From positions 12,901,001 to 12,965,000 of the forward strand of contig JANTQA010000070.1 in the NCBI GenBank assembly GCA_027625915.1: a DNA stretch of 64,000 bases, read 5' to 3'. Made by a program: the position numbers and the translations under genes. Shown piece after piece: positions 36,365 through 46,955 of this stretch. The notes under the pieces are model-generated. The model had not been told where the DNA came from. It ran no database searches and worked only from the letters and a program-made list of their open reading frames with translations. The DNA is from Anaeramoeba flamelloides. Its lineage: Eukaryota; Metamonada; Anaeramoebidae. How positions within the stretch are numbered: position 1 is the first letter of the stretch; each line of letters begins with the position of its first letter.

Positions 36365-36607
36365 TTACTTTGTGTCAATGGAAACAAAAGTTTCTATTTG
36401 TGGGTTTTTTTTTGAGGTGTCTGAATGGTATTTGTAAGCATTATTAATAAACTTTCCATTTGATAATTTTTTACGAAGTAGACCACGTTCTTCAGGAGGT
36501 GTGTCAACAGGTTTAGGTGTGTGTCCCTTTGAATTTTGTTTATTCTCAACAAGAAAAGAGAGACTTAGAACAAGAAAAAAAATTAGAAGGTTAAATTTGG
36601 TATTCAT
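36365..36607 (-). CDS. Small putative secreted protein, 80 residues
   Basis: The ORF starts at an ATG (36607) and encodes a classic signal peptide: MNTK, then a hydrophobic core LLIFFLVLSLSFLV (7-20). A hydrophilic mature part of about 57 residues follows, with HTPKPVDTPPEERG and basic stretches. There is no Cys and no recognisable domain. The local base composition (GTGTGTC-rich) differs from the surrounding AT desert, which supports real coding. Function is unknown; a secreted or endomembrane peptide is the simplest reading. Confidence 0.5.
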   Translation of the reverse strand: MNTKFNLLIFFLVLSLSFLVENKQNSKGHTPKPVDTPPEERGLLRKKLSNGKFINNAYKYHSDTSKKNPQIETFVSIDTK

Positions 36608-37265
36608 CCCAAAGCTGAGACAGGTATTTTGAATTTCGTTAGAAATTAAAAAAAATAAAACTTTTTAAGGTGGTTTTTTCCATGAATTGTTATCTTTCTA
36701 AAAACTTTTTTAATAAACTTAAACAGACTGTGACCCTTTTTCCGAATTATCAAAGTTCTGTTATTTTAGTTAGCTGAAAATATTTTTTTTTGGATACAGT
36801 AGTACACAAGAGCTGTATTCTTATAACAAAACCAGTATTACAAGTTAAACCTTTCATATTTCTTTTTCTTGTTCTAATACAACATCTAATTAATTATTCA
36901 ATACTAAACTTAAGCTTTAATCAATTTTGAAGTAAACCTCATGGATTCTGAGAAAATTTTAAATTAGGAATACATTTGTTTAAAAGTTTTTCTTAATTGT
37001 ATTTAATACTAGACAAATTTTGTTATTTTTCGAGAAATCGACGAACTTTTATCAAAAATTAACTCCTTTTTTACAGAAAAATTTCTCATTGAACTTTTAT
37101 TAATAAATTATACTTTTTGAATCATTCTGCTTTAAGAAAGTAGTACTACTTTACTTATATTTATTTTTCGTTTGTTTGAATATTTTTTTATCAGTTAGTC
37201 TTCTTTGAAAAAGAAATATGACTTTTAATTTCCAAAAATTGGTTACCAATCATAAAACGATTATT

Positions 37266-38020
37266 TAAGGGATTAGCGTCCCCATAGATTTACCAATCAT
37301 TAAAGTATGTTGTAATTGCGTGTAAATGGTATTAATGCAATATGGACTAAATAGCTCTAAAAAATCTATTATAAATCTTATTGCACAATAAATTATTACA
37401 TTTTTTACTTATGGATCACTATTAAAAAAGTTTCATTTTAAAAATTTTTTTTTTAATTCCTTTTCCAAATCTAAAAATAAAAACCCAAAATAAAGTATTC
37501 TGGTATTACCTAATTTAGATTTAGAACTTTCAAAAGTATCTATTTTTTTAATTTTTTAATTTCAAAGATTAGCTCAATAATCATCAACATAAAAGCCCAA
37601 AGGCTGATTATTTTTGTTTGCTTTTGATAAAGGTACTTGTAGCATCAATATATTTGCATGATTTGAGAAAGAATTAGTCAAAAAAATTTATTCGTGAATT
37701 ATTTAATTTTTTAAAAAAAACAATTTTTTTAGTAACTAATCTACATTTCGCCAAAAATTTAAGAAAGATATTTTGTGACTTTGCAGTCTGAATAATGATA
37801 ATTCAACCTTTAAATTTATGGCAAAATGCAGATTTTATTCTGAAATTGTTGAGTTTTTTAATAATACATAGATCATTTTTAATTGATGAGATCAACAAAT
37901 ATTACTGCTTGACTAATCGATTTTTTAGAGACAATTGAACAATGTAGCACTAATGTTGTTAAACTCAATGTCAACATACTTTGTTCCTAGGCTTCTCCTT
38001 GGTAGACGCTAATCCCTTAA
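37266..38020. mobile_element. Family E MITE, copy E2, with perfect 16-bp termini
   Basis: This 755-bp element begins TTAAGGGATTAGCGTC and ends with its exact complement GACGCTAATCCCTTAA. The interior aligns end to end with E1 in the PS synthase intron and in parts with E3. There is no transposase ORF. The superfamily is not clear from the ends. Confidence 0.8.
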
Positions 38021-38057
38021 AAAGAATTAAACTCTTGTACTCTTAATTATAAAATAT

Positions 38058-38270
38058 GAAGATCAAAATTTACATTCAGCTTTCCATAAAATCACATTCC
38101 ATGTCAAAAATTAAAATAAAATCATCAAAGTACCCAATTCTAAAACGAAAATTAATAATTTAAACTGATTTTAAGAATTAAAAATTTGAAAGTTTTATAT
38201 GATGGAGAAATTACAATTTTAAAAGCCGAATGAAATTTTTTTCCAATTTATTGTGCCACAAATAGTATTT
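38058..38270 (+). repeat. Repeat M, copy M2
   Basis: Matches M1 (22688-22895): CATTCAGCTTTCCA, ATCACATTCCATGTCAA, AGAATTAAAAATTTGAAA. It begins only 38 bp after element E2 ends. Confidence 0.55.
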
Positions 38271-38740
38271 GAATACTAATTTTAAAAAATTTCTACCTTC
38301 CTTTCATTTTTTTTCTTTTGCCAATTAGGTTTTTTAAGAAATTGAATGAAATTTGTGATATCTGTTTATTGGTTTGGTTCTTTTTGTTTGTTTAAGACAG
38401 ACACATTTTGATTAACTAAGAATTTGAAACTTTGACTTGGGGTGCTAAAAAGATTCTTAAACATTTTATTAAATTTAAATTTCAATTTCCAATAAAAGAT
38501 TTCTACATTGAAACTTTAATGGGACTGTTAATAAGATTGATTGAGTTTCTAAAATGTTTAGTCAATAAGTTAATTACTTTAGTGAAAATTTACTTTTTTT
38601 CTTTTGCGGTCACTTTTTAGAATAAAATAAAAAAACCGGTTATTGGTCAAGTAGACAAAAAAATGAAAAAAATCAATTTTTTTTTTTATTTTTTCTTCTT
38701 TTTTTCCATAAATTAGCTTTACTTTATTTAATAATTTGCC

Positions 38741-39928
38741 ATGTCGAACAAAAAAAAGAAACAGGAAGAAAAGCAATCAAAGGTAAGCAAAATCTTTGAA
38801 TCGTTTGTTGGAGAGGTAGCCTTAAACACGATCTCTATCCATGCAGATAATGAAGAAGGTATTTGGCAATATTACGACTCCTTGGGCGGTTCAACCAACG
38901 AGGCACTGCTTTGTCTTCATGGAGTTCCCGGTTCTTGTGATGTCTTTTTCCAGCAATTACTCTCATTGTCGTCACGGGGATATCGGGTAATTTCTGCACA
39001 ATACCCACCGTTTTGGTCATACCAAACCTTTTGCAAAAGCTTTAAAGAGTTTCTTTCTTCGCTTGAATTGGAGAAAATCCATTTGTTTGGATTGGGGTAT
39101 GGAGGTTTCTTGATAATGAAGTATTTAGAAAAGGAAAAAGATCAACGAATTAAATCTGTAATTTTGTGTAACACCTTTGTTTCCACACTATTCTTCTCAA
39201 GGCTGAACACTTGTGGTGGGATGATCACTTGGGCGCCAGAATTCTGGTTAAAAAGAAAGCTCTTGAAAACCTTTCCCCAAAAGGAAGTGCTTGTGCCGAT
39301 CGCCGAAGGATTAGACTTTATGGTGGAGGTTGTAGAAAAAATGAAATACGAAGATATCGCATCAAGGCTTACAATGATCTCAACAGAGACCATTATTGGC
39401 AAAATTGATTTCGATCCTCAATTCGTCACAATTATTGACCCAACAGATAAGGGCTATGTACCAAGAAAGGTACGCAGAAAGGTGGCGACAAAGTTCCCCG
39501 ATTGCAAGTATGCACAAGTCAAAATTGGTGGCGATTTCCCTCAACTTTCAAACCCACAAGAAGTTAACATGCATTTGATTGTTCATTTAAGAAACACTGG
39601 CTGGGATCCAGATCAAGAAACTCGTTTAAACCAAAAAATCCCAAAATCTTTACCAAAAAAATCCAAATCAAAAAAAAAAAAAAAACATAAAAGGAAAAAA
39701 AAATCAAAAAAAATAAAAGAAACACAAAACGAAAAAGAAAAGGTAAAGGAGAAGAAAAAGGAAGAGGAAAAGGAAAAGGAAAAGGATAAAGAAAAGGAAA
39801 ATGAAAAGGAAAATGAAAAAGAAGAAGAGGAAGAGGAAGAGGAAGAAAACAAAGAAAAGGAAGAAAAAAATGAAGGAGGAAAAACTTTAAAAGGAAAAAA
39901 CGAAAATGATAAAGAAGAAAACAATTAA
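38741..39928 (+). CDS. SPG21: Maspardin (SPG21/ACP33), alpha/beta-hydrolase fold without nucleophile
   Basis: This single-exon gene encodes 395 residues. Maspardin is a cytosolic and endosome/trans-Golgi associated protein. Family blocks appear in order: IWQYYDSLGG, LHGVPGSCDVFFQQLL, GYRVISAQYPPFW, IHLFGLGYGGF, VILCNTF, LDFMVEVVEK, ASRLTM, IGGDFPQLSNPQEVN. The nucleophile elbow reads Gly-Leu-Gly-Tyr-Gly (117-121), so Gly119 replaces the Ser of the hydrolase GxSxG motif. This copy should therefore lack hydrolase activity by that mechanism, fitting a scaffold or binding role. The family core ends near residue 297. A tail of about 95 residues follows, first Lys-rich (305-325) and then alternating Lys/Glu with a Glu run (365-375), absent from the human protein of about 308 residues. 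Confidence 0.88.
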   Translation: MSNKKKKQEEKQSKVSKIFESFVGEVALNTISIHADNEEGIWQYYDSLGGSTNEALLCLHGVPGSCDVFFQQLLSLSSRGYRVISAQYPPFWSYQTFCKSFKEFLSSLELEKIHLFGLGYGGFLIMKYLEKEKDQRIKSVILCNTFVSTLFFSRLNTCGGMITWAPEFWLKRKLLKTFPQKEVLVPIAEGLDFMVEVVEKMKYEDIASRLTMISTETIIGKIDFDPQFVTIIDPTDKGYVPRKVRRKVATKFPDCKYAQVKIGGDFPQLSNPQEVNMHLIVHLRNTGWDPDQETRLNQKIPKSLPKKSKSKKKKKHKRKKKSKKIKETQNEKEKVKEKKKEEEKEKEKDKEKENEKENEKEEEEEEEEENKEKEEKNEGGKTLKGKNENDKEENN

Positions 39929-40959
39929 TTTTTTTCGCCTTAGTTCTACTTTTCAATTATTTTATTAAAAGAGAATCATAAAATTACATCAACTGTTTAT
40001 TGAAAAATAAATAAAACAAAATTTCCAATTAACTTTTCAAAAAAAAAAATTTAATAAAATGTTAAGAATTTAAAGAAATCAGCAAATTCTACGATTCTAA
40101 AAGCGAAATCAAAATATAACAGATTATTAATTTCGAAGAATTTAGTTTTTGCTTTGTTCTTTAAACACTTTTTTTGGAAAGATGAATAAAAAAGTTTTTC
40201 GAGTTATTTTTCAACATACAATAAGAAACATTTAACAAATATAAATATTTATTTTGGCCTTAAAAATTATTCTTAATAATATTTTTTTTAAAACAAAAAT
40301 AAATATTTTTAAACTATTTTTTCTTTTTATTATTAAATAAACACCTATTGTGTCTCATTCGGTACTAAAATTGGTGATCTTGAGGAAACCATATTGTATA
40401 TAATTTGGCTTTTGTACCTTCCTTAATAAGTGTCTTTGTCACTTTGTATGAACATGTAATAAAATTTATAGTTTTATAGAAACTGGTAATGAAGCAGTAC
40501 ACTACATCCAACTTCAAGCCAAAGTTCCTGGATTCAATTCCCTTTAACCACGTTATTTTTGATTGGTTTTCATTTTCTCAAAAAGTAACAAAAAGTTACC
40601 AGATGTGATTTCTTAATTAAAAATCAGGAATAGAGTTCATAGGACAGTTTATTTTTTGGAAGTAATTATATGGTTGAATTGAATCTTTTTGATTATTAAA
40701 AAAATCGAAACTCAACGTAAATTAGTACAAAATCACTCTCAATTTAAGTTGTAGGATTTGATTCTTGAGAAAGTTTACCAGATTCATTAGATTCAACAAT
40801 ATGCCTAATTTAAAATTCAGGATTCGGGAAGTTCCATAAAATACTGTAGAACTATGAAGAGTCTCGCCAAGTGCTGCTTAGTGAAGTTAAATGACTTATT
40901 TTTTTAAAATTTCATAAATAAAAAATAAGTTAAAGAAATTTTCTTTTAATTTCTAAAAT

Positions 40960-41200
40960 CAAAAAAAAAACAATTAGATTAACCAAAATTCTAAAGAATT
41001 GAGTAAAAAATTTTATTTTACCAAATTTTTTTGTATTCTATTAAAACACAATGGTGGTTTTCTTAAAGTTTTCAGTTTTATATTGAAAAAACTTGTGATT
41101 TTCAAAAAAAGTGGAGGGAAATTTTGACCTTAAGAAAGAATAGAGTCAAATAAATACATTTATCCAATTCTTTTTAACCCAGTTAATTCCAATAACAAAT
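40960..41200. repeat. Decayed family K hairpins
   Basis: Two degenerate foldbacks contain GAATTGAGTAAAA facing TTTTATTTTACCAAATT (40992-41030) and GAATAGAGTCAAAT facing ATCCAATTCTTTT (41143-41172). They resemble the sharper hairpins at 25001-25343. Confidence 0.45.
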
Positions 41201-41436
41201 AGACGAACTTTTAGTACACATTCTTAGATATCTAGAAGAAAAAAAAATAAATAAAAAGTTTTATAGTTTTTTTTAATCATATAATTTTGTTAAAAGAACA
41301 TTAGACAGTTTCATTATATCATATATTATCTTGATATTAACAATTAAGTTGTGATAATATTAAAAAAAAACACGATTAGAAGGACTAAGTCATGGTAAAT
41401 CATAAAATAGCGATAAAATAATTATCACAAAAAAAT

Positions 41437-41587
41437 GAAAAATTATTTTTTGAAATCACCTTAAAAAAATCTCTTGATTTTTACAACCCCTTGATACTTT
41501 TCCAAGGTATTTCCCCTTTAAAAATGTTATAAAGGGGTTGTAAAAATCAAGAGATTTTTTTAAGGTGATTTCAAAAAATAATTTTTC
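41437..41587. repeat. Perfect 56-bp palindrome with a 39-nt loop
   Basis: Bases 41437-41492 are exactly complementary to 41532-41587 without a mismatch; the arms include CTCTTGATTTTTACAACC. The loop (41493-41531) begins GATACTTTTCC, the terminal motif of family F. A transcript would form a long perfect hairpin. No target duplication or related copy was found in the window. Confidence 0.9.
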
Positions 41588-41726
41588 TTTTTTTTTTTTT
41601 TTAACAAAATATAAAATCCCAAACAAACTTTATGATCAAACTAATGATAATCCATTTCATGAATATACTTTAATATAAAATAGATTTTTTTTTTTTTAAA
41701 TTGGTTCATTTACTTCATAAGTGAAA

Positions 41727-41924
41727 TACAGTCAGTTCCACTTTTAAAACACAAACTGCTAGAAATTTAAAGAACAAAAAAAAATATCAAATTAAGACAC
41801 AAAATCCAGATTCTAGTAAAATAAATCCACAAAAAAAAGTACAAATTTTGTGTAATAATTTGAGATTTTTTTGTAACTTAACTATTGTTCAAAGTTTGTG
41901 ACTTAAAAGTTGAACTAACTGTTA
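41727..41924. mobile_element. Family B palindromic MITE, copy B3
   Basis: Starts TACAGTCAGTTCCACTTTTA and ends near GAACTAACTGTTA, with internal CACAAACT, ATCAAATTAAGACACAAA and TTTGAGATTTTT blocks as in B2. The arms are moderately diverged. Confidence 0.7.
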
Positions 41925-43406
41925 ACAAACAAAAGAAATAGTAATTTTCCTGCTTATTGGTGGCCAATTTTCAATAAAACAAAAAGCTCTAGGTTCTTAT
42001 AGATGTTTCTACAGAAGAAAAAGATACGAAAAGAAGAATAATACGAAGAAGAAAACAATTGTACAAATAAGTTTAATAATAGGTGATCATCTGGTAAGGG
42101 TATTATGAAAGCTTTTGAAAAGTTATCCAACCCATTTTGGCTTTCGGAGAATATTGAAAATCTTTTAACCCAAGAACACATTCTTTAAAGAACAGATAAA
42201 GGGTTGGTTGTTTTAGAAACTATTACATTCATTACACAATTTACAAAACCAGGATTTACTGATTGAGAAAATATTTATTTACATTTAGTTACTATTGTTG
42301 TTGCTCTAAATAGTCAAAAGGTTTATCAATCAAACTAAAAAAAAAAAATACAATAAAAATCTTTGATCTGATCCTTGATTGTATCAAGAATCCTTGTTGT
42401 TGATTTTTTTCAAAGAATAACTATTTTAAACCTAATATGTTTTTTAGTCAAAAAAATTCCTTTGTACAATTATTGCTGGATTATCCCAAAAACCCATCAA
42501 CTGTTATATTGCGATTACTTTTTAATTACGATGTTTTTGTATTTATTATGATTTTTTAATAATTATCGTGTTTTTTTAGAATTATGCTATTGTCATAATA
42601 TCGTGATAAATATTGAATATTTGTTTTGATAGAAATTATCACGATTTTTGTAACTTTGTCACGACTTAAGCATAGGTATAATAAAAAGCTCTATTATTAA
42701 AACAGTATTATCCTTTTTATTACAGAAAAAACAATAATTATTTAAAAAAATTAAAAAAAATAAAAATATATAAAAACGGATTTTTTATAAAATTGATTAC
42801 ATAGTATTTTTATCCACTTTCGATCTTTGTTCAATTTCTTGTGAATTTCATTGAATGATTTATAAATATTGGTGAAAATGTTGTAAAGGCTGAGTAACAA
42901 ATATTTTTTTTCTCTTTTTTTCAAAGACGTCAATTAATCCTGTAAAAGAGGAGAGAATTTTTGATTTTCATAAAATTTCTTAAAATTATTTCTTTTAATG
43001 AAACCAGGCTAAAAATGTTCTTATTTTGTAAATTATTTATCGAGTGTATATCCCAAAGTATCTGAAATTAATGATTTAAACAAAAATAAATAATTAAATT
43101 AAAGGGTAGTATTGGTCATTTCTGAAATAAGAAAAAATTGGTTTTTTTTCATTTTCTTAATCAAAATTGCATTTTTAAACTTTGTATTGAATTTTTATGA
43201 AGGACTCACACAAATTTGATAAGATTCTTAAAATTTTATACAAATTATAATTTTTTTTTATTTCTGTTAATTCTGTTTAATTGATTTGAATTCTTTCTAA
43301 AGGATATGGTATTCATATTTACACTGAATTAAAAGCCCATATACGCATATTTCCATAATATTTTTCTACAAAAAGATGCAAAACCCTTTTATCAACTTTA
43401 GGCAAA

Positions 43407-43860
43407 TGAGTTATCATTTTAGAACAAAATTTTTTCTGCAAAAAACTCTTGTATATTTTTTTTTGATTTTTTAGGATTTTGAAAAATAAAATGAAAAATC
43501 AAAAAACATAATTTTTTTTATTTTAGAAGGAAATCTTACTTTTAATAATTTTTGATAATTTATATAAAATGAAGAACATTTGAAAATTTTAATTATTTAA
43601 GAAAAATAAATCTAAATATTGAATAATTTGAAGATCCTGAAAAAAATTATATTATTTTCTAATATTAATTTTTATTAAATTGTAAGAAATTTCAACAAAC
43701 TTAAAAATTTTTTTTTTCAAATATTAGGACTAAACAAGGAACTGTTTTTATTGAAATAAGTTATTTGATAATATTTATCGATTTTTTTTTTAGATTAGAT
43801 TTATTAACTAAAATTCGTTTTTTTTGTTTGAAAATTTTTTAAAAAAGTGAGTATCTTTTC
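43407..43860 (+). repeat. Repeat N, copy N2
   Basis: Shares with N1 the ATGAGTTATCATTTT and CTTACTTTTAATAATTTTTG blocks. In inverse orientation it shares TAAACAAGGAACTGTTT, GATAATATTTATCGAT-like and TTGAAAATTTTTTAAAAAA blocks with N3 (48960-49420). Confidence 0.55.
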
Positions 43861-44392
43861 TATATAGTATTAACCTAATTAAAACTTAATTAATGATTTC
43901 TGTTTAATAAAGTGGGTTTTGTAAAAAACAATTTTCTTTCGTTTCAACATCTTCATCACATTTAAAAATGTAGAGTGCTCCCTTATTTAAAATTGAACAC
44001 TTGAAAAAATTCCTCACATTTTTCAAACAATGAACCTAATCAATTCGTTTTGTTTAATTTCTTTAAATTTCCTCAAACCAAATATATATTTCTTGAAATA
44101 AAGACAATTCTAAGAAAAATATTAGGATGATTTCTTAGTCAAAAAAAAAATAATTCTTTGGATTTTTCGTTAGCTTTTTCCATCTTGAAATTTCTCAAAT
44201 TCCCAAACTCAACAGTTTCATTCCAATTTGTCATACTCTTTTCGAAAGTGAAAAATGATATGAGATTAATTAAAAAAAAAAAAAAGTTAATAAAAGTTTT
44301 TATTTTTTCTTAAAAACAATCTTTTCTTTCTCTTTTTTTTTGCAAAAAAACGACAAAAGCGTTTTTTTTTAGATTGTAAAACAAACAACGAC

Positions 44393-45988
44393 ATGAGTAG
44401 CTGTTATTCCTTTAAAGATACAGGAGATTCCTTTAAAAAAAAAAAATTTGGGAGAATTCGCCAAACGGAATCAAGCAAAAGGATCCACAAACTCCGCACC
44501 ACAAACGAAACGCCAAATAACAAGATTAAACCACAGCTAAAAAGGTACCTCTACCAATTAAAATATAAGCGGCTCCTAGGCTTATTACAAACAAAAACCC
44601 CGCTTCTCCAATCACAAATGAGGAGGCACTTGACGCAAAAACTGTATGCGCTTGAAAGACAAAAAATTGTGCAGATCCAAGCACAAATAAGGAGAATTAA
44701 TGAACAAAAAAAATTTGAGCCAATTATCCACCGCTGGAGAATAGCAAGCGAATTGTTAGAAACGGAATCGAATTACATTGGGTACCTGAGGCTAATGAAC
44801 AAATTGTTTCGAGAAATGGAGCAAGCAGAGATCTTAAAGAAGGAAGAAATCAAAGCCGTCTCGTTTGGCTTTGATGCCATCCACCAATTTAATTTAATCT
44901 TCTATAAGGAAATTGAAAAGTGTGTCAAGGAGTGGAATTCAAACTCTTCGCTGGCGTCTTGCTTTAATCAAATGATCCCGTACATGGGCACTTATACCCC
45001 ATATATCAACAATTATGAAAAGCAGCTGAACGAGATTGCCAAATTAAAAAAAAATAAACCAAAGTTTGTTGAATACCTGAAGGCTGTGTCCAAGATGCCC
45101 TTGTCAAAGGGGCTCTCGTTTGAGTCTTTAACAATAATGCCCGTTCAACGGTTGCCGAGGTATGTGCTCCTATTGAAAGAGTTAGCAAAGTGGTCGAAAG
45201 GCGAAGAAAAAAAATCCTTGCTGCAAGCAGCAAGCAAAATGCAAAAGACGACAGCAAAGATCAATGAAAAAAAAAGATCTTTTGAGAATATGATGAAAAT
45301 TTTAGAAATACAAAGGTGCATCAAGAACAATAGTAAAAAAATTTCCTTGGTTTCTCCTTCTCGGCTTTTCATTTCAAAGCTATATGTTAATTTTGTGGAA
45401 AAAAATTTGTCACTCAAATCAGTGCTCTTGTTATTTAACGACGTTTTGCTTTTGTGCTACGTCGAAAGATCTCTTTTCAGATGGAAAAAAAAAGAAGAAG
45501 AATTACATTTTTTAAAGTTTGCCTTTCGCTTGACCAAAATCAAAAATATTTCAAAAAGCTGCAAGACAGAGAGCGCTTTATCAAAATGGGGATTCCTTTA
45601 TCAATCAGATCAATTTAATTTTGTAATTGATAAAGAGCATTCCGATTACCAAGAAGTTTCAAAGTTTATTATCCTTTTAGAAAAAATACAGGGTGATAGG
45701 AAAAAATTAATTAAAGAAAGAAGAAAAACAGGAATGGTCAAAAAAAAGCCTTCGAAAAATAAAAAAATAGAAATTAATAATTTAAAGAATGATCAGAATA
45801 ATACCAATAATCAAAACCTTAAGAGTAATCAAAAAGAAAAGAAAAATGGAATGAATGAAAATCAAAATACAAATAAAAATTTTGAAAACTGTGATAAAAA
45901 TAATAATAATAATTTTGAAATTTATGATGAGAAAAATGATTTTGTTATTATTAACAAAGAATTTTTACCAACGGATACAAATAACTAG
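44393..45988 (+). CDS. Dbl-family RhoGEF with DH and PH domains
   Basis: This single-exon gene encodes 531 residues. An N-terminal basic, helical stretch of about 110 residues precedes a DH domain (about 113-295). Its CR1 helix is IASELLETESNYIGYL, and its CR3 signature is LTIMPVQRLPRYVLLLKEL (246-264). A PH domain follows (about 320-435) with LLLFNDVLLLC and a closing amphipathic helix. The protein should load GTP onto a Rho/Rac-type GTPase and act in actin regulation at membranes. The C-terminus (about 440-531) is first basic and then Asn/Lys-rich low complexity with an NNNN run. No FYVE, SH3 or other partner domain is seen, so the target GTPase cannot be named. A, G and C use is clearly gene-like against the AT-rich flanks; translation starts at the first ATG. 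Confidence 0.88.
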   Translation: MSSCYSFKDTGDSFKKKKFGRIRQTESSKRIHKLRTTNETPNNKIKPQLKRYLYQLKYKRLLGLLQTKTPLLQSQMRRHLTQKLYALERQKIVQIQAQIRRINEQKKFEPIIHRWRIASELLETESNYIGYLRLMNKLFREMEQAEILKKEEIKAVSFGFDAIHQFNLIFYKEIEKCVKEWNSNSSLASCFNQMIPYMGTYTPYINNYEKQLNEIAKLKKNKPKFVEYLKAVSKMPLSKGLSFESLTIMPVQRLPRYVLLLKELAKWSKGEEKKSLLQAASKMQKTTAKINEKKRSFENMMKILEIQRCIKNNSKKISLVSPSRLFISKLYVNFVEKNLSLKSVLLLFNDVLLLCYVERSLFRWKKKEEELHFLKFAFRLTKIKNISKSCKTESALSKWGFLYQSDQFNFVIDKEHSDYQEVSKFIILLEKIQGDRKKLIKERRKTGMVKKKPSKNKKIEINNLKNDQNNTNNQNLKSNQKEKKNGMNENQNTNKNFENCDKNNNNNFEIYDEKNDFVIINKEFLPTDTNN

Positions 45989-46413
45989 AATGTAAATTGA
46001 ATTATAAATTATTAATAGTTCAATTCACAATTAATAATTAATGAAAATAATAATAATATTAAATAACTTTAAAGATACCCATATTAATAATTAATTCAGT
46101 TCTTTGTCGTTGGGTTTTTTTTTATTGTTGTTATCTCATCAACTTGGATAAAAATAATATATATATATATATAAAAAGATTAATGGTTTTTTTTTTCTTT
46201 TTTTTTTCATCTTTACCTTTTTCTTTCTTTTTTTTCCAAGTGCCATATCATACTGGTGAATAAATTTATTAAAATAGAAAAATGATAGGAAATTAAATTA
46301 AGTTTCAAATACTCCTAATGACTGTGCCTATTTTAGACGCTCTTTGGATTGGAAATTACAAATTTAGTCACGAATTTAGTCATGTCAGAAGTCTCAAATT
46401 TAGTCATGAATTT

Positions 46414-46955
46414 AAACCCCAATTCAAAATGACGAACACAGCAAAATTCAATTTTTGTTAAAAAAAAATCTTATTAAATAAATTTAGAGTTGGGTAATTC
46501 TAAATTAGAACCATTAACTAATTGAAATATTAACACTTGTTTATAAATTACAATACTCAAAAAACAAAAAATAAATAAACTTATCAATACTAATAAATCA
46601 AGGGTGTGCTAACATTTTTGAGAGAGAGCAAAACAAAAAAATGTATTACTAAATTTGTTGAGATTCTATTAGGAATATTGATCGATCAAATGATTAGATA
46701 CTACCAACTAATTTTATTTGGGTTCTTCCGTTAAAAAGAACTCAACTTTGTCATCATATTAATTCTATAAAAACTTTTGAAAGAACGAAACTAGTTATGT
46801 AATTCAAAAAATGAAATGAAAACAAATAACTAAAAGAGTGAAAAATTAATTTTCATATTTTACAAAAATGAATTTATTTTCAATTTGGATCAAATTGTAT
46901 TATTGTGGTTCTTTGGGCTGTTTTAACTGTGTTAATAATTTTTGAATTTTTGTTT
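46414..46955 (+). mobile_element. Family A MITE, copy A2
   Basis: Collinear with A1 and A3. The left end is TTTAAACCCCAATTCAAAAT, the right end AATTTTTGTTTAG, so TA flanks the TIRs. Conserved interior blocks include TTAGAACCATT, GAGAGAGCAAAACAAAAA and GATTCTATTAGGAATATTGA. Confidence 0.8.

Larger units (their letters stand above)
36608..38740. other. Intergenic region upstream of maspardin
   Basis: Contains MITE E2 (37266-38020) and repeat M2 (38058-38270), listed separately, and no recognisable gene. About 60 bp upstream of the maspardin ATG is a T-rich tract. Confidence 0.6.
39929..44392. other. Intergenic region between maspardin and RhoGEF
   Basis: No complete gene is seen. The stretch holds family-K-like hairpin remnants (40960-41200), the perfect palindrome (41437-41587), palindromic MITE B3 and repeat N2. 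An ATG ORF at 41954-42181 (-) overlaps a plus-strand reading with protein-like composition (GIMKAFEKLSNPFWLSENIE) that soon stops. It may be a gene fragment, but no family is recognised. Confidence 0.6.

Noticed and set aside
39564-39956. Phe/Ser/Leu-rich minus-strand ORFs opposite the maspardin tail
   Set aside because: Antisense shadow of the Lys/Glu codons.
40480-40560. tRNA-like B-box (GGATTCAATTCCC) with a loosely placed A-box
   Set aside because: The T, anticodon and acceptor stems do not pair; at best it is a tRNA-derived remnant.
41954-42181. 75-codon minus ORF with balanced composition
   Set aside because: No recognisable family, and the opposite strand is equally protein-like; probably a decayed fragment or chance.
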